A DNA stretch of 64,000 nucleotides from Calycina herbarum. Lineage: Eukaryota; Ascomycota; Leotiomycetes; Helotiales; Pezizellaceae. Every line of letters starts with the position of its first letter. Position 1 is the first letter of the stretch. The notes below the pieces were generated by a model that was given only the letters and a program-made list of their open reading frames with translations, did not search any database and was not told the DNA's origin. Positions 11,735 to 23,157 of the stretch are shown one piece after another. The position numbers and the translations under genes are program-made. The stretch covers positions 96,441 to 160,440 of the forward strand of contig LLEY01000149.1 of assembly GCA_001414485.1 (NCBI GenBank), written 5' to 3'.

Positions 11735-13126
11735 TCACTCTAAATCATCCTCATCCCAGATTAAGCTCAACCCGAAGCTTCCACACAAATCCACCAGCTT
11801 CTGTCTCCTCACCTTTTCTTCTACAGGCTCCTCCTCCCCGACAACAAAGCGTTCACTTAATACTGATACAAGAACGACCACCTCCAAATAAGGGGTGTAA
11901 ATATCCTTGGCCATTACCAATGCTTTCACGAATGGTGATATATTTCGTTTATCAGGGCATGAAGACATTCGCAGAGATTTGAGAGAAGGCGGTAACCTTT
12001 GTAAGAACTTCCTCGTAACTTTCTGGTGTTTGCCTTGCATTTCGTTTTCATCACCCTTTGCATCATCTTCCTCAGTAACTTGTAGTGGCTCCGTCAACGC
12101 GTACCACGATATCTCCAAACGCTCCAGTTTTTCAAACTTGCTCCAATCCGTTGGCTCGAAGTCGTACAGTCCATCGCCTAGAAGAATTAATTCCTCTAGG
12201 GTTTGTCTACTTGGTTGTAGTCCAACAGTAAACGGAAACGGGTTAAATGGCCCGCACAACGTACGCTTGAAGCGCCGAAGAGCTACACAGTGTTGAAGGA
12301 TATGGTTCATCGTCAGTTCACTGATGGGGCAGGCATCGAATGTCATTTCGCGTACACGCGACTTAACAAGCTTCATTGTCCCGCTATCACTGTTTAGCCC
12401 TCGGCAGAAGAATGTCTGTACAGAGGGTGGCCATATAAAGCAGATAGCTTCATCGAAGTCGAGTTCTGTTTCCTCGTGATTCTGCCATGAGAGCGATACC
12501 TTGGAAAGGCTTTCCATTCGGTAAGACAAAATGCTTGCTGTATCTTCTTGAAGCTTTGCAGCACGTTTGAACACATGCTGAACATACGGATTACCACCTG
12601 GCCATCCATAGGAATCGATCTGTATCGAGGATAAATTCGGAAGCAAGCAAAATATGATCGCAGTAACGGCGTCGTAATTGTCGAAGTTATTGAAGACGTC
12701 ATTCGTCCATTTTTCAGCAAGTGCATCGTCGCGGTCACACGCTGAATATATTGTTCTTTCCAGTTTTGTTCTTTGCGATTGGGACAGGAATGAGAAAACG
12801 TCGTACGAAGATGGCTCGGTGAATGTTGTGCTTTTGAATTCCCGGGTATGTAGAGCAAGAGAGGGATTGGCGAGGATAGAACGCAAGAAGAGTGGGATTG
12901 CGTGGGTGTTACTTTGAATGAGAATGAGGACGCTGTACAGGACGGGCTGTATGAGCAGGTTGTATCGACGAGCGCACCTGGCAAGGTGATGGAGACCTTT
13001 TCGAGAATTGGGGTCGTGGAGATCTACTTTATCGAGGATCTTCCGAATGAGCTCGGTAGGTAGGAGATCGAGGGACATTGCGATATTCAGGCTGTTGTGT
13101 TTGTATCTTGGCGTTTCTGAAGCCAA
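11735..13126 (-). CDS. F-box-like protein (about 450 aa)
   Basis: One uninterrupted frame. The N-terminus holds SLDLLPTELIRKILDKVDLHD, the typical LP.E...I...L start of a fungal F-box, preceded by an optional 16-residue extension; the second methionine (MSLDLLPTE) is the more usual start. F-box proteins bind Skp1 and bring substrates to SCF ubiquitin ligases. The rest contains scattered leucine-rich stretches (for example LEELILLGDGLYDFEP and FEKLERLEISWYAL) that suggest a degenerate LRR substrate-binding region, common in fungal orphan F-box families. No catalytic residues are expected. No defect is seen. Confidence 0.75.
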   Translation of the reverse strand: MASETPRYKHNSLNIAMSLDLLPTELIRKILDKVDLHDPNSRKGLHHLARCARRYNLLIQPVLYSVLILIQSNTHAIPLFLRSILANPSLALHTREFKSTTFTEPSSYDVFSFLSQSQRTKLERTIYSACDRDDALAEKWTNDVFNNFDNYDAVTAIIFCLLPNLSSIQIDSYGWPGGNPYVQHVFKRAAKLQEDTASILSYRMESLSKVSLSWQNHEETELDFDEAICFIWPPSVQTFFCRGLNSDSGTMKLVKSRVREMTFDACPISELTMNHILQHCVALRRFKRTLCGPFNPFPFTVGLQPSRQTLEELILLGDGLYDFEPTDWSKFEKLERLEISWYALTEPLQVTEEDDAKGDENEMQGKHQKVTRKFLQRLPPSLKSLRMSSCPDKRNISPFVKALVMAKDIYTPYLEVVVLVSVLSERFVVGEEEPVEEKVRRQKLVDLCGSFGLSLIWDEDDLE

Positions 13127-13546
13127 TTATTGTTGACCGGTGTTTTGATGGTGAGGTTGTTTGCTGACAAGTAGCTACTGCCTTACGTATATGCCCAAAG
13201 GGTTAAGATCGCGGAATATACAAGGTATGATTGGCGGCAGAATTAAAGGCGGGGCACCGACTCACCGCCCGCCCTCCATGCAGGAGTGAGTGTTGAAAAC
13301 GACCTCAACCACTTATTAAAAGCTTCTAGAATTTGATCAGAATTTAATAGGATCCCCCGGAGTTGATTTAAACTGTTGTTCCATTTTCAAAAACTTTTTT
13401 GATAGCACCTCGTTTAATCTAAGGTGGCTGGCTAGCTAGCTTGTGCCACCACGTCTTTCTCCGGCCTCCCCAAAGCTTGAGATCCCCCAAAAATATCGAA
13501 CAACAGAACAACCAATGCAGCTTCCATCAAGAAAAGAATCGCAAAA
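13127..13546. other. divergent promoter region
   Basis: About 420 bp between the minus-strand F-box gene and the plus-strand aldolase-like gene. It must hold both promoters; no specific site is recognised. Confidence 0.4.
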
Positions 13547-14762
13547 ATGACATTCGAAAGAGCACAATTCATCAACGTCTCAATCGCCGACCTAGCCAAA
13601 ATGATCGACCACAACCTCTCCCACCCCACCATAACCGACGAAGAAGTAGAAAAAGGCCTGGAAATGTGTAAAATATATGATGTCGCGACTGGTATATTCT
13701 TCCTCTCATCTTCTTCTCCCAAATTTCTTGCAGACACATTACTTCTACTTCGCCAATTTCCCCGCACTCGCGCCGCATTCAAGCTGGAAATTCTCACGCC
13801 TCTCTTTGCTCTCTCCTGAAACCAGAGTGGGAAGGGGGGAAAGGCTAACAAGAGAAAAAGCAATCATAAAACCCTACCACATTCTATTCGCGAAAAAGAT
13901 CCTCAAAGGCTCAAATGTTGGTCTTTGTCCCATAATTGGTTTCCCACACGGGAACTCGACTACGGAGGTGAAGATTTACGAGGCTCAGAGGGCGGTGGAG
14001 GAGTGCAAATTGGGGAATGAGGAGGGTAATGTGGAAGTGGAGATGGTTGTCAATATTGGGAGGTGAGTTTGATCCCGCCTGTTCTAGAGGTTTTGCGAAG
14101 GTGGTGTAAAAAAGTCTGATAGCTAGTGAAGAGCAGAAGTGAAGAGTGGTAAAGAGTACAGCGAAGCTAATAGTTTGATAGAGTACTATCCGGAAAATGG
14201 GAGTTCGTACAAAACGAGATAAACTTGGTCAACAAAACAGTTGTGGAAAGAGGAGGGAGCTTGAAAGTTATTATTGAAAATGGCTGTATGTTTACCCCCT
14301 ATCTAGACTGACTCTTGCCCCCCATTTTCCTCGTTTAAACCCTCGTCTATCGTGGAAATTCACTCCACAGTTCCTCGCCTCTGGCAAGACTGACTTGCCT
14401 TTCACAAACCAGACCTCGATCACCCTCAAATCATCAAACTCTGCCAAGTATGCACTCTCGTAGGCGTAGCATACATAAAAACCAGATCCGGATTCAATTT
14501 GCCAACCCGGTTGACGTCCGTTCAAACAAAAGAAATCCTAGCACATTTGGAATTGATGCGTGCTAATCTCGGAGAGGGAGTGAAGATCGCTGTAGATGAC
14601 GTGGGGTCTTTAGAGGAGTTGTTGAAAATGAAAGCATTGGGTGTTGAGAAAGCGAGTGCTAGGTGTACTGTTTTGATTCTTCAAGAAGCAAGTAGTCAAG
14701 GCATTGGTGAGGAGAGAGATGACATTCGTCTTGATTGGTTTAACACTGAACTGGTGTTGTGA
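13547..14762 (+). CDS. deoxyribose-phosphate aldolase-like protein (DeoC family, 266 aa)
   Basis: Four exons join in phase: 13547-13691, 13861-14062, 14182-14285, 14413-14762 (801 bases). Each junction restores a conserved DeoC segment: IDHNLSHPTITDEEVEKG; DVATAIIKPYHILFAKKILK; IGFPHGNSTTEVKIYEAQRA; MVVNIGRVLSGKWEFVQNEI; LKVIIENGYLDHPQIIKLC; VGVAYIKTRSGF; then VKIAVDDVGSLEELLKMKAL. DeoC forms a Schiff base between lysine and 2-deoxyribose 5-phosphate and cleaves it to glyceraldehyde 3-phosphate and acetaldehyde, in deoxynucleoside catabolism. The Schiff-base lysine (IKT) and the second lysine (VKI) are present. However, the aspartate of the usual EVDMV motif is glutamate (EVEMV), the glycine pair after the second lysine is replaced (KIAVDDVGS), and the C-terminal phosphate-binding RIGAS segment reads KASARC. 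It may be a diverged or non-classical enzyme. A ten-residue insertion lies just before the EMVVN strand. Confidence 0.85.
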
Positions 14763-16142
14763 TCCTCCTATGTGTTTGAGGTAATGTTTGTGCTGATGAA
14801 GACTACTTGTACGGCTGCGAATCTGGTATCATAGTTAGCTTGGATTTTCCATAAGAGACGTGGAAAAGAACTTACGTGGAAGTGGCGCCAAACACTTCAA
14901 TCAATCTTCCATCCGTCATGAACCATAAACAGATCGCAAAACATAGCCGTGAACCCTGATACAAGACCCAGCCTCATGCCCATCGTGGCGACGAAATATA
15001 AAACCACAATCGCTGAGACGGGCAATGATAGTTCCGAGAAATTCTACTATTCGGCAAACGGTGGAATCCGAGTAATGTACTGTGTTTTGTACATACTCGA
15101 AGGCTTCTGGGAGATCATGTTTCCTAGTTTAAAATTAGCTGCGGTGGTTGATGAAAAACGAGATAAAACAAATACGCACTTTAGTTCTGACTGGGGTTTA
15201 ACCGGCTTCATGCAAACCTGGCAGATCAAGCTAGTGACATGCCCAGCCAAGTTTGACAGTCTTGATCTCTATCTCTGTCGGAAATGCCCGCAATAAACAC
15301 AGATGATATATTACCAACATTTCGTCGAGTTCCATAGCCCGAGTCGGAATGAATCAATCCATCATTTGCTGTGTACCATTAGAGAACTGGATCCTGGGTA
15401 GAACCGCGACTTTGAGTAACAGATGCACCAGATGCGTCTCCAAATCCAGGATGGGGGAAAATCGGGTCCCAAGCGGTTTGTGATGGACTTGGAAGTGTCC
15501 GGGAATCGCCAGTAAAATCAATCTCCATCGTTTTCCCTGCTAGAACCAAAGGAAGTTGTTCCATGGGTTTGTCGGCAATAATAGCAACGGTGAACCTCCT
15601 GAATCCTGTCCTGATTTGCCTTCTTTGAGGATGGAACTTCGAATTTGTCTGGATAGCATATGAAAATTAGTTTCTTCTGGAGATCGACTAGTGCACACCT
15701 TCTGCGAGACGCGATTCGCCGTAGATGCTTTGGGGTAGAGTCTTCATGATGAGAACGTACCCGTTGTTTTCGCTAAATCAAGAGTTTGGTGTCGCTAGAG
15801 GAACGGGAAAGTTCTTGTCCCTCGACCCTCTTCGAACACGCGTTCGTCGATGCAACCAGTTCTTGGGCTCGCCTGTCCAAGTAGATGTGTCTTTGTCGTA
15901 CTTGTGCAACTTTATTGAAGAATTGAGAAAAGTTTGGAGGTTTCTAGAAAGAAAAGAGGTGAGGCTGGGGGAAGTTCAGCTGACGATGTGAGTATGCCCG
16001 CGATGGGGTTTACAGGGATCTTCTCCACTCTTGCTTCACCGAAATCCATTTACGGACCTCAACGAAAGCAAATAAATACGGACGAGAAAGGTTTCAATAT
16101 TGGACAAATCCCGATTTAAAGCCACATGTAATAAAACCCAAG
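14763..16142. other. intergenic with unassigned short frames
   Basis: Open frames at 14949-15296 (plus, 115 codons), 15379-15564 (minus) and 15725-15991 (plus) carry no motif I recognise. The minus-strand stretch 15379-15600 reads fairly gene-like (proline- and serine-rich end of a protein) but no start or domain can be supported. Confidence 0.3.
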
Positions 16143-16767
16143 ATGAAGGGTTATAAGAAAATCGCAACGCTGATGGGGAATTACCCTGAATTGGGGATGG
16201 TATCCCAGTTTTCTTCATTGAATATACAGAGTCTTCTTTACCGGCAAGCAGAACTAATAAGTCTCCAACAAGACCTCCAAGAGTTGGTGGATTCCAGCGA
16301 TAGATCATCAGACGAGGAGAAAAGGGAATTTTCCAGAGATTGGAATGCTCTTAGTTCTGCGAATGAGAAAGATGGAAGTGATGAGCAGTGGAGACTGGTG
16401 CTGTTGATAAGAGAGAGATTGAAAGCGTACAGTGAGTTCTGCCCTGTATTCTCAGATCTCCAAGCGAATGAATGAGATATTTAATAGCTTCAGTACAGAT
16501 GACGCGGTTCTTCAGTATTCCGAACTAGCAAAATTACCTTCGCCAAATACACGAGATGTGAAAAGTCTACAAGAATGGATGGAAAGACCTTCAATGGGAG
16601 GTGTATTCCTCATAGGTCGAGATAGAAACGTATGGAAGGACGACCAAGATCTCATCGCTTTACAAAAAAGGCCCCAAGGGAATCAATTTTCTTTATGGTT
16701 GACAGATACTCTAACTCCACTCTATCACTCGACACTTGGTAGATACCACAGAGTAAGCCTTATCTAG
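16143..16767 (+). CDS. DUF6594-domain N-terminal segment, possibly the 5' part of the next gene
   Basis: Exon 16143-16431 begins MKGYKKIATLMGNYPELGMV and continues with LNIQSLLYRQAELISLQQDL, the classic start of fungal DUF6594 proteins (membrane proteins of unknown function). An intron 16432-16498 (GTGAGT...TACAG) restores LKAYNDAVLQYSELAKLPSPN in phase, and exon two carries DLIAL and SLWLTDTLTPLYHSTLGRYHR. The frame then stops at 16765-16767, or a donor at 16753 (GTAAGC) joins it in phase to the exon beginning at 16806. Normal DUF6594 proteins end with two or three membrane helices about 100 residues later; these are absent. So this is either a truncated DUF6594 gene or the front of a fusion with the zinc-finger protein that follows. 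Confidence 0.7.
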
Positions 16768-16805
16768 TCCATCTCATATTCTCAAACTCGCTAAGGAACC
16801 CCCAG

Positions 16806-18273
16806 AAACCTGACCGGCATACGAAGCCATTCAAATGCCAGGTCCCTGGATGCCCATGTACTGAAGGATTCAGTACTAGCAATGATTCGGATAGGCATAC
16901 AAAGAATAAGCATCCAACTGCTATATCAGATCTAGAGTCCATGAAAATTGCTGCAAACATACTATGGAAAAGGCTTTTCGGTAAAGATGACCAGAGCAAT
17001 ACGGACGGTACAAACAGCCCTCGCCGAGTATCAAATAAGGTAGTGCCGGGGTTACCTCGTGTAGGTACGTTCAAGACACAGCAGTCTGATTTGCGTGATA
17101 AGTTAGAAACTGTCAAAGTCAGCCCCGGAGAACGTCGTACTGTATCAATGGATGCTCGACGTATCATTACTACCAAGGTGGAGAATCATCAGCCAGAAGC
17201 ACCTTTGAGACCAGCAACAAAGGGTGGGCAAACGGAGCAGAATAATGTACCTGGCGGAAGTGGTGTCGTCCCAGAATCTGCGCCTGCTCCAATTCCTGCA
17301 ACTACACCTTTAATCGTACGCCAAGATCACAATGGTGTACAATGGATCCCGTTTGAATATTCTCGCGATCGCGTCAAGATGGAATACACCATTAGATGTG
17401 ACGTGGAATCTGTAAATGGAGATGATGGCACCGATGGTCCTCATGATTCTAGGCAAGATAAACCCTCGCGTCGTTTTCGCAAAGGACGCCCTCGTCAATT
17501 CATAGGGGAGAATGGAACCGATGATCCTAGCGATCCAGTAAGTTGAAAAGCCATATCCCCAAAGATTATCAGCTCACGTCTCATCGCAAGGATTTCTTCG
17601 TCCGAGACATCGAGTTCCGCTCGTCAAGCGGATCACCAAATCAAGCTCGTTGCAGACTGGATTCCCAATGTCACGTTCCTCTATTACTCTCCGAGCACTG
17701 GGTTCGTGAAAATAACAAATGGTCTGAAGTATCCTCTGGCTTCCGTGATCCTGGAGTACAAAATGTCAGTGGACATGAACTCCATATTAGCGGGATACTA
17801 CGGAACACAGTCTTCAATCTCAAAGGCTCAACGGTGACATATAGGAGGGACATATATGTTTGCAGACAACTAAACAGTTGGGCGGACATGATCATCGGTG
17901 CCAAATTCATGGCCGAACAATTTACCGTTTTGTTTTCCAAGGCGAAGAAAATGTTTGCTGGTATCTTTTCGTCTCGTAAGGAGAAACCCGGTATGCCAAT
18001 GTCCAATCTTTCATCTTTCATCTTCCATCTTTCGGCTGACGAAGACTGACACCATTGCCAGATGAGAAAGCCAAAAGACAAGTACTGCAGGCCGATGCTG
18101 ACCGCGAAGCTCGCGAACAAGAACAAAAACTTCGAGGAAGAAAGGAAGCAAAAGCTCGTGAAAGACAAGAGGCCAGAAATAGAGAACTCGAAAAACAGCA
18201 GCGGGAAGAAACTCTACATAGAGAATGGGCGGAGCGCCAATGGGAAGAGCACCAACGACGCCAGCACGGCTAG
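16806..18273 (+). CDS. C2H2 zinc-finger, retropepsin-like, coiled-coil protein
   Basis: Exons 16806-17537, 17573-17990 and 18062-18273. The first reads KPDRHTKPFKCQVPGCPC followed by TEGFSTSNDSDRHTKNKH, a C2H2 finger with a partial preceding one. A disordered basic linker follows. The second exon contains QARCRLDSQCHVPLLLSEHW, then GHELHISGI and a D-M-I-I-G-A-K-F segment; this is the layout of the retroviral-type aspartic-protease fold, but the D-S/T-G catalytic triad is replaced by LDSQC, so proteolysis is unlikely. The last exon is a highly charged coiled coil rich in Glu, Arg and Lys ending EHQRRQHG. The intron between exons one and two would be only 35 bp, so that junction is uncertain. 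Its start is not evident; it may be joined to the DUF6594 segment upstream by a phase-0 intron (16753-16805). Confidence 0.55.
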
Positions 18274-19116
18274 TAAGTCGATGAGTTACACATGTGGCTA
18301 TCTGAAAAGAAGAGTTGTGTCGCGCAACAGGACTGAGTGTGCAGCTGTCTTGATTTGATGACTCGCCTTTGCAGTGGTCCAGCTCCCTGCCTGTGTTGAA
18401 GGCGGCGAGACTGTGTATCCATGAGCGTCAACTTTACGGTTGGCTTTTTGTGTCGGCGAAGGCTGAGTCTTGACTTGACGGTTGTATATTTCGTCCTTTT
18501 CGTAGCAGCTCTTCTTTTAAGATGGCTGCTGTTAGCTTTCCATTTGTTTTCAGTCTTTTCATTCGGTATATTGGAGTTTCCATTTCAAATCACGGGTCGA
18601 GATCTTTGTTTTATCGGAACCGTTTCAGGAGAGCAATAGGTGGCGAGTACTAAAGGCAGGGGGTTTTGGGTTTGAATTGGTCTGGTTTATCCTTTTCCTT
18701 TACTCTCTTTTTTTCATTTCATAACTTTGAACTTTATATCACGATCACATTTGTCTGTCATCAATTTATTGTCCAGAGATGGTTATGTTTGCGGGTTGTC
18801 TCTGTTGAGCTATATTTAGACAAATTCAAGTTTACAAATTGTTGTTGGAAATCCCGATTTTCTGAGGTGCCTACAGAGATCGTTTGCCACAAGTTCCTTA
18901 ATTTCGTGTTTGATTTCCTAGAACCTTACATTTCGAGCCAATATCTTGAATATGGGGCTCTAGTAAACAACTCGTACGAGTCACGTATTTATGAAGTCAA
19001 GAGTCCTTAGGTTTTTCTATTATATGTTTTATATTTCTATTATCTATTCTATAGTTTCAAGCGGATGAACCACTTCCATTGCGGATGGTCCACCAATTTG
19101 TATGTATCTGAATGGT
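18274..19116. other. convergent intergenic
   Basis: Nothing recognised. Short plus-strand frames (18421-18639, 18666-19010) are hydrophobic or T-rich by composition only. Confidence 0.4.
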
Positions 19117-20725
19117 TTAGTTGCTCTTAGCATCTGATACCTCATGCTCAATTTCTCCACGCTCTCTCTCCACTTTCTTATCACCCAAGCTCACCCCGAT
19201 TTCCTTCACAACCAACCATCCAGGTAACAAAGCAAGTCCCCAGAGACCAAAGTTCAGATAAACGCCTCCTATGTCGGCAATGATCGGGACACTGTTGAGG
19301 CCGTACTGACATATTGTTAGCTAGGTCACTTAAGTGATGATACAATACAGTGCAACTTACGCTGACTGCTTGAACTGCAGACTCAACACCACGCAACAGA
19401 CCAGCGATACGAATGACTTCCTCCTGAGTTCCCGCCAATTCCCCAACAACAAAATATCTGAACACAGATAGTTAGTTTCGATCGGCTGAGTGATGGTGAA
19501 GAGAAGAAGCTTACAGATGCATATAATTGAGCTGGAACCCAATAACCCACATGAGGAAAAGAGCGAATCCCTTTCCGAATCCAGCATCAACCCAATCATA
19601 AGTCGGCTTGCTCTTGTGGAAGTCGGTTACAAGGATCGTTCCCCAAATCCACCACGCCCCTTGTAGTGTCAAGATGACGAAGAATGCACCTCTTGCTCTC
19701 GTTTTCAAAGAAATCTGTTTTCGATCCAGAAAGGCGCCCAGAATGTTACCCCCAATGATGGCCACAATTCCGGCAATGAAGGACCCAAGAGCTCTAGCTC
19801 GTACACTGAACCAAAGGGATTGAAACGTATACATGACCGCTTCGGAATAAACAGCCTGAGCGATAAACGGAATAATGAGTAAGAAGTTACGACTGAAAAG
19901 TAACTTCGTCGTAGCCTTCAACTCCTTGATAGCCCCATCGGTAATCGCCAACTTGACCTTGACACCATCCGTCCTCTGTACTCTCTCTGGCTTGTTCAAA
20001 AGCAAGGCGGCCAGTGGTGCGATAGCTTGTAGCGCGATAAATGCAAGAAAGACGTTATAAGATACCTTCCCCGCCTTATTCGCATTGACATTCAACCCTA
20101 AATTAATCGCACCACCAACAACCTGTCCACCAACCCTAAAACTCAACCAGAAACCCAAGAACTTGCCCTGGTTCTCCGGTTCAGGGTAGGATAAAGCAAT
20201 AGCAGCTTCCGCCATCCAAAACACACCAGCGCTAATACCACATAAAGCCGCACCGAAGAGCACAAACCATTCGGTTCCGAAACGGTTGTTGGTGTAGAGA
20301 CCGGCTGCGTAGGGTGCGTAGCCGAGAGTACCGAAGAGGAGGGAATATTTAATTCCGATTTTGCGGACGAGGATTGGGGAGAGGTAGCAGGATACTACCA
20401 TGAGGCAGAATGTTAAGGCGTTGGCGCCGTTTACGAGGTAGGGTTTTTGCGCTCCACCTGCACCGAGACTGTTCATTGCTCCCCAGATTCCGGGGGCGAG
20501 GAAATTGCATATTCCGAGAATGAGGGCATTGTAGAAGGAGCTGCGGTACCATTTTGCTGCGTGGGGCTGTTAGTTTTGTTTCTCTTTTTCTTGCTTCTGG
20601 GGAGTGTTAGGGCAGTGAGGGGAGGTTGTACGTTTTATGTACTCGTGTGTTACCTGTTGAGCTTCATTGTCGGACGAAGAGATATCGACCTCTGCGCCCT
20701 TGGACGTAATATCGGAATTCGACAT
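19117..20725 (-). CDS. UNC93-like major-facilitator membrane protein (469 aa)
   Basis: Four exons in phase: 20654-20725, 19515-20566, 19361-19457 and 19117-19305 (1410 bases). Start MSNSDITSKGAEVDISSSD, stop TAA. After the acidic N-terminus comes WYRSSFYNALILGICNFLAP, then GIWGAMNSLGAGG, matching the first helix and loop of fungal UNC93/DUF895-type transporters, then about eleven further hydrophobic segments, including GKFLGFWLSFRVGGQVVGGA and the final NFGLWGLALLPGWLVVKEIG. The tail is charged and cytosolic. UNC93-like proteins are MFS relatives; in fungi their substrates are largely unknown. All splice sites are standard and every key segment is intact, so the gene looks functional. Confidence 0.88.
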
Positions 20726-23157
20726 ATTTTCTTTCCTTCCTCGGAATTGGAAGTCAAGAATCTAGAACATGAATCACCTTCCAAAAAGAAAAGAAATTCC
20801 CAAGCTGCGTCACCCATATATAAGTACAACCCCAAAACAAACCTCACCCCACTATTGAACATCTCAATTACACTCCCCAAAGAAACTTCGAGCACGAACG
20901 ATCGGCCTTGCAAGCACGTATTTCAACACATCTCTTATCGTTCCATACCACTGTACCTATGTAATGATAATCGGAGAAAATATGGGTCTTTCCCCTTATC
21001 TATTCCCGTACCTGGACCCTGGTATTGAAAGCTTAAAAGCTTGTGTAAGGCCTGGAATCTGGGATTTTATCTTGGTGTTGCAGTGTCGATTTTTTGATGT
21101 TGCCATTTAAGCGACGATTGCGTATTTTCGGTCCGAGATCCTTGTTGATTTGCCTCGCTTGGTTGTGTTTGCCCTTTAATTTTACGGTATTTTTTGTGGT
21201 ATGAGAGTTATCGATTGTTGAATAGCGAGCATGACAATTTTGTTGTAAAGTAATTTAGTGTATGAAGGTTACCAAACGCGGAGGGAGAAGAGGGCATGTC
21301 ACGTGACAGAGTTTTCCCAAACATTCTGAGCGCCATGAAACATTTATTTGGTTGAAATCTCCAAGGGTATGCTTTCCAGTATCTCGCTTTCTTACATTCC
21401 CGAAGACACCATGGGTGATTGGTGGTTATTACCGCATTGTCGACATCATGGCCAGAAATGCCAGTCCTTACAAAAACAACTTTCCCAACATCCCAGAGAA
21501 AAACTAAGGAATGACTTTATATTTACACAGAATGTAGATGTCGAAAATATATTACAGGCCCGCGATATTGCTTTCCTACCAGCCTTTCGGGGGTTCTTGG
21601 ACATGAGCCTCTTGCTGTCAATGAAGAATTTGTTGTCGTTTCAAATTTCCATCATTCATTCATGGATTGGGACACCTAGCTCGGTGGGATTTTTCCCTTT
21701 GTATAACTGCGAAGCTTTGGAAGAGATTTCATCTTCATCCATAACTCTGTCACCCGTTGGACCCGTAGAACGGAGAAGTCACACCATTCTGGTCCAGTGA
21801 GGGTTTGTCGAGAGCGAGTCGGCTGCATAGAATCCGTACCATCTTAACGTTTGCGGTTTCGACTTCGTGATTCCTTGATGGGGTATGAGGCAAAAAGACG
21901 GTGTTGCTAGTAACTGTACTATATATCCTTCTGAACTTACATGCTCTTCAAAAGCTAGCTGGTAAGAAATAGTCTCTTCTTACCAAACCACTAGGCCACC
22001 CGGCTATTTCACTCATTATTCACTATCAGAAGCCCGAGACCCCCAAAATCCCACCACTAGCAGAAACAAAAGTACAAGCCACCCCACAAATCCCCATAAT
22101 CTCAAATAAGCAATTTACTGCCGGATTAAACAACTGTCCATCTGGTCTAGCGGTCCAACATACAACTTCGCTGGTTTGGTACCTGATCCCTACGGAAAAC
22201 AAGGTCTAGCAGTCCTACTCATACAACTTCGCTGGTTTGGAACCTAATCCCTACGGACATCTCGGAGCCAAAAGAATTAAAACTCAGTTCGTCTGGTTTC
22301 AAACCTTGGCCGCCTCGAAAGAGGTGAAGGAAATTTTTGCAATTTATTTCTAGACTTTTAAGTCGTGATATCTCAGCTTCAGTCAATTCACTAAGCTTTC
22401 TTTTTGATACTTGTTATGATGTAACTTTTCCTATCTTTTTATGTATCAGCATTTCAGCTGTATGTATTCACCGCTGTTTCTTGTCAACAATTCTCATGAT
22501 GTAACTTTTTCTAGGCATAAACAGGCTCAACTTGGGGTCCAAGGGTTGCACAGACTAAACTCTCTTAGTGAGGAAGAGTTTGTTTACTTTTATTGGTGTA
22601 TATGTTTTAATATTATTCAAGTTCTACTTACCAACCTCCCTATGATTTAATGTGTGATATATATCTCCTGAAAATGAATTATAATGTAGTAACCAACACC
22701 TCAAGCCATTATGTCATAGCAAAGACTTAAATGGCTTCTGATTCTATAAATTAAACCTCTCTCACACATTTCTCCATTTCAACTTACTCGATCAACAACA
22801 CTTTGAAAGAATCTGCTGTTGGAAATCCATTTCATATGTAGTAGAAAGTCCATCTGATACCTTGACTCAAGCAGAACCATAATAGACCACATCGTCATTT
22901 GCGTTGTTCGTGCCTACTTGCCGAGCTAGCTTTGGTAGATTTAAGGCAAGTTTCGCCCTCCCGCACGCTCTATCGACATCAAGGATTTTATTCGCCAGCA
23001 TCCCTGAAAATTTGGATATAGAACCAATTTCGGTACGAATTCAAACGCCCAATATTTTTTCCAAATGATCAATGGGCTTATTTCATATTAAATTACGGAA
23101 TCGTACACCCAAAATAATTACCCCCACCGCCAAAGCTCCAATCACCTCTAACAGCCT
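20726..23157. other. intergenic; upstream region of the UNC93-like gene
   Basis: The only long frame is 21348-21800 (plus, 150 codons), with no recognised domain. An imperfect direct repeat is listed separately. The 22.3-22.9 kb part is AT-rich with nothing identifiable. Confidence 0.4.
22140..22256. repeat. imperfect tandem duplication, unit about 58 bp
   Basis: Two adjacent copies begin GGTCTAGCGGTCC (22143) and GGTCTAGCAGTCC (22203). Both continue with ATACAACTTCGCTGGTTTGG and end in ATCCCTACGG. They differ by a handful of substitutions and small indels. Confidence 0.75.

Noticed and set aside
16432..16498. frameshift in the DUF6594 segment
   Set aside because: A standard intron (GTGAGT...TACAG) restores the conserved frame exactly, so no lesion is needed.
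20447..21028. 193-codon plus-strand frame
   Set aside because: It overlaps the first exons of the UNC93-like gene antisense and has no domain.
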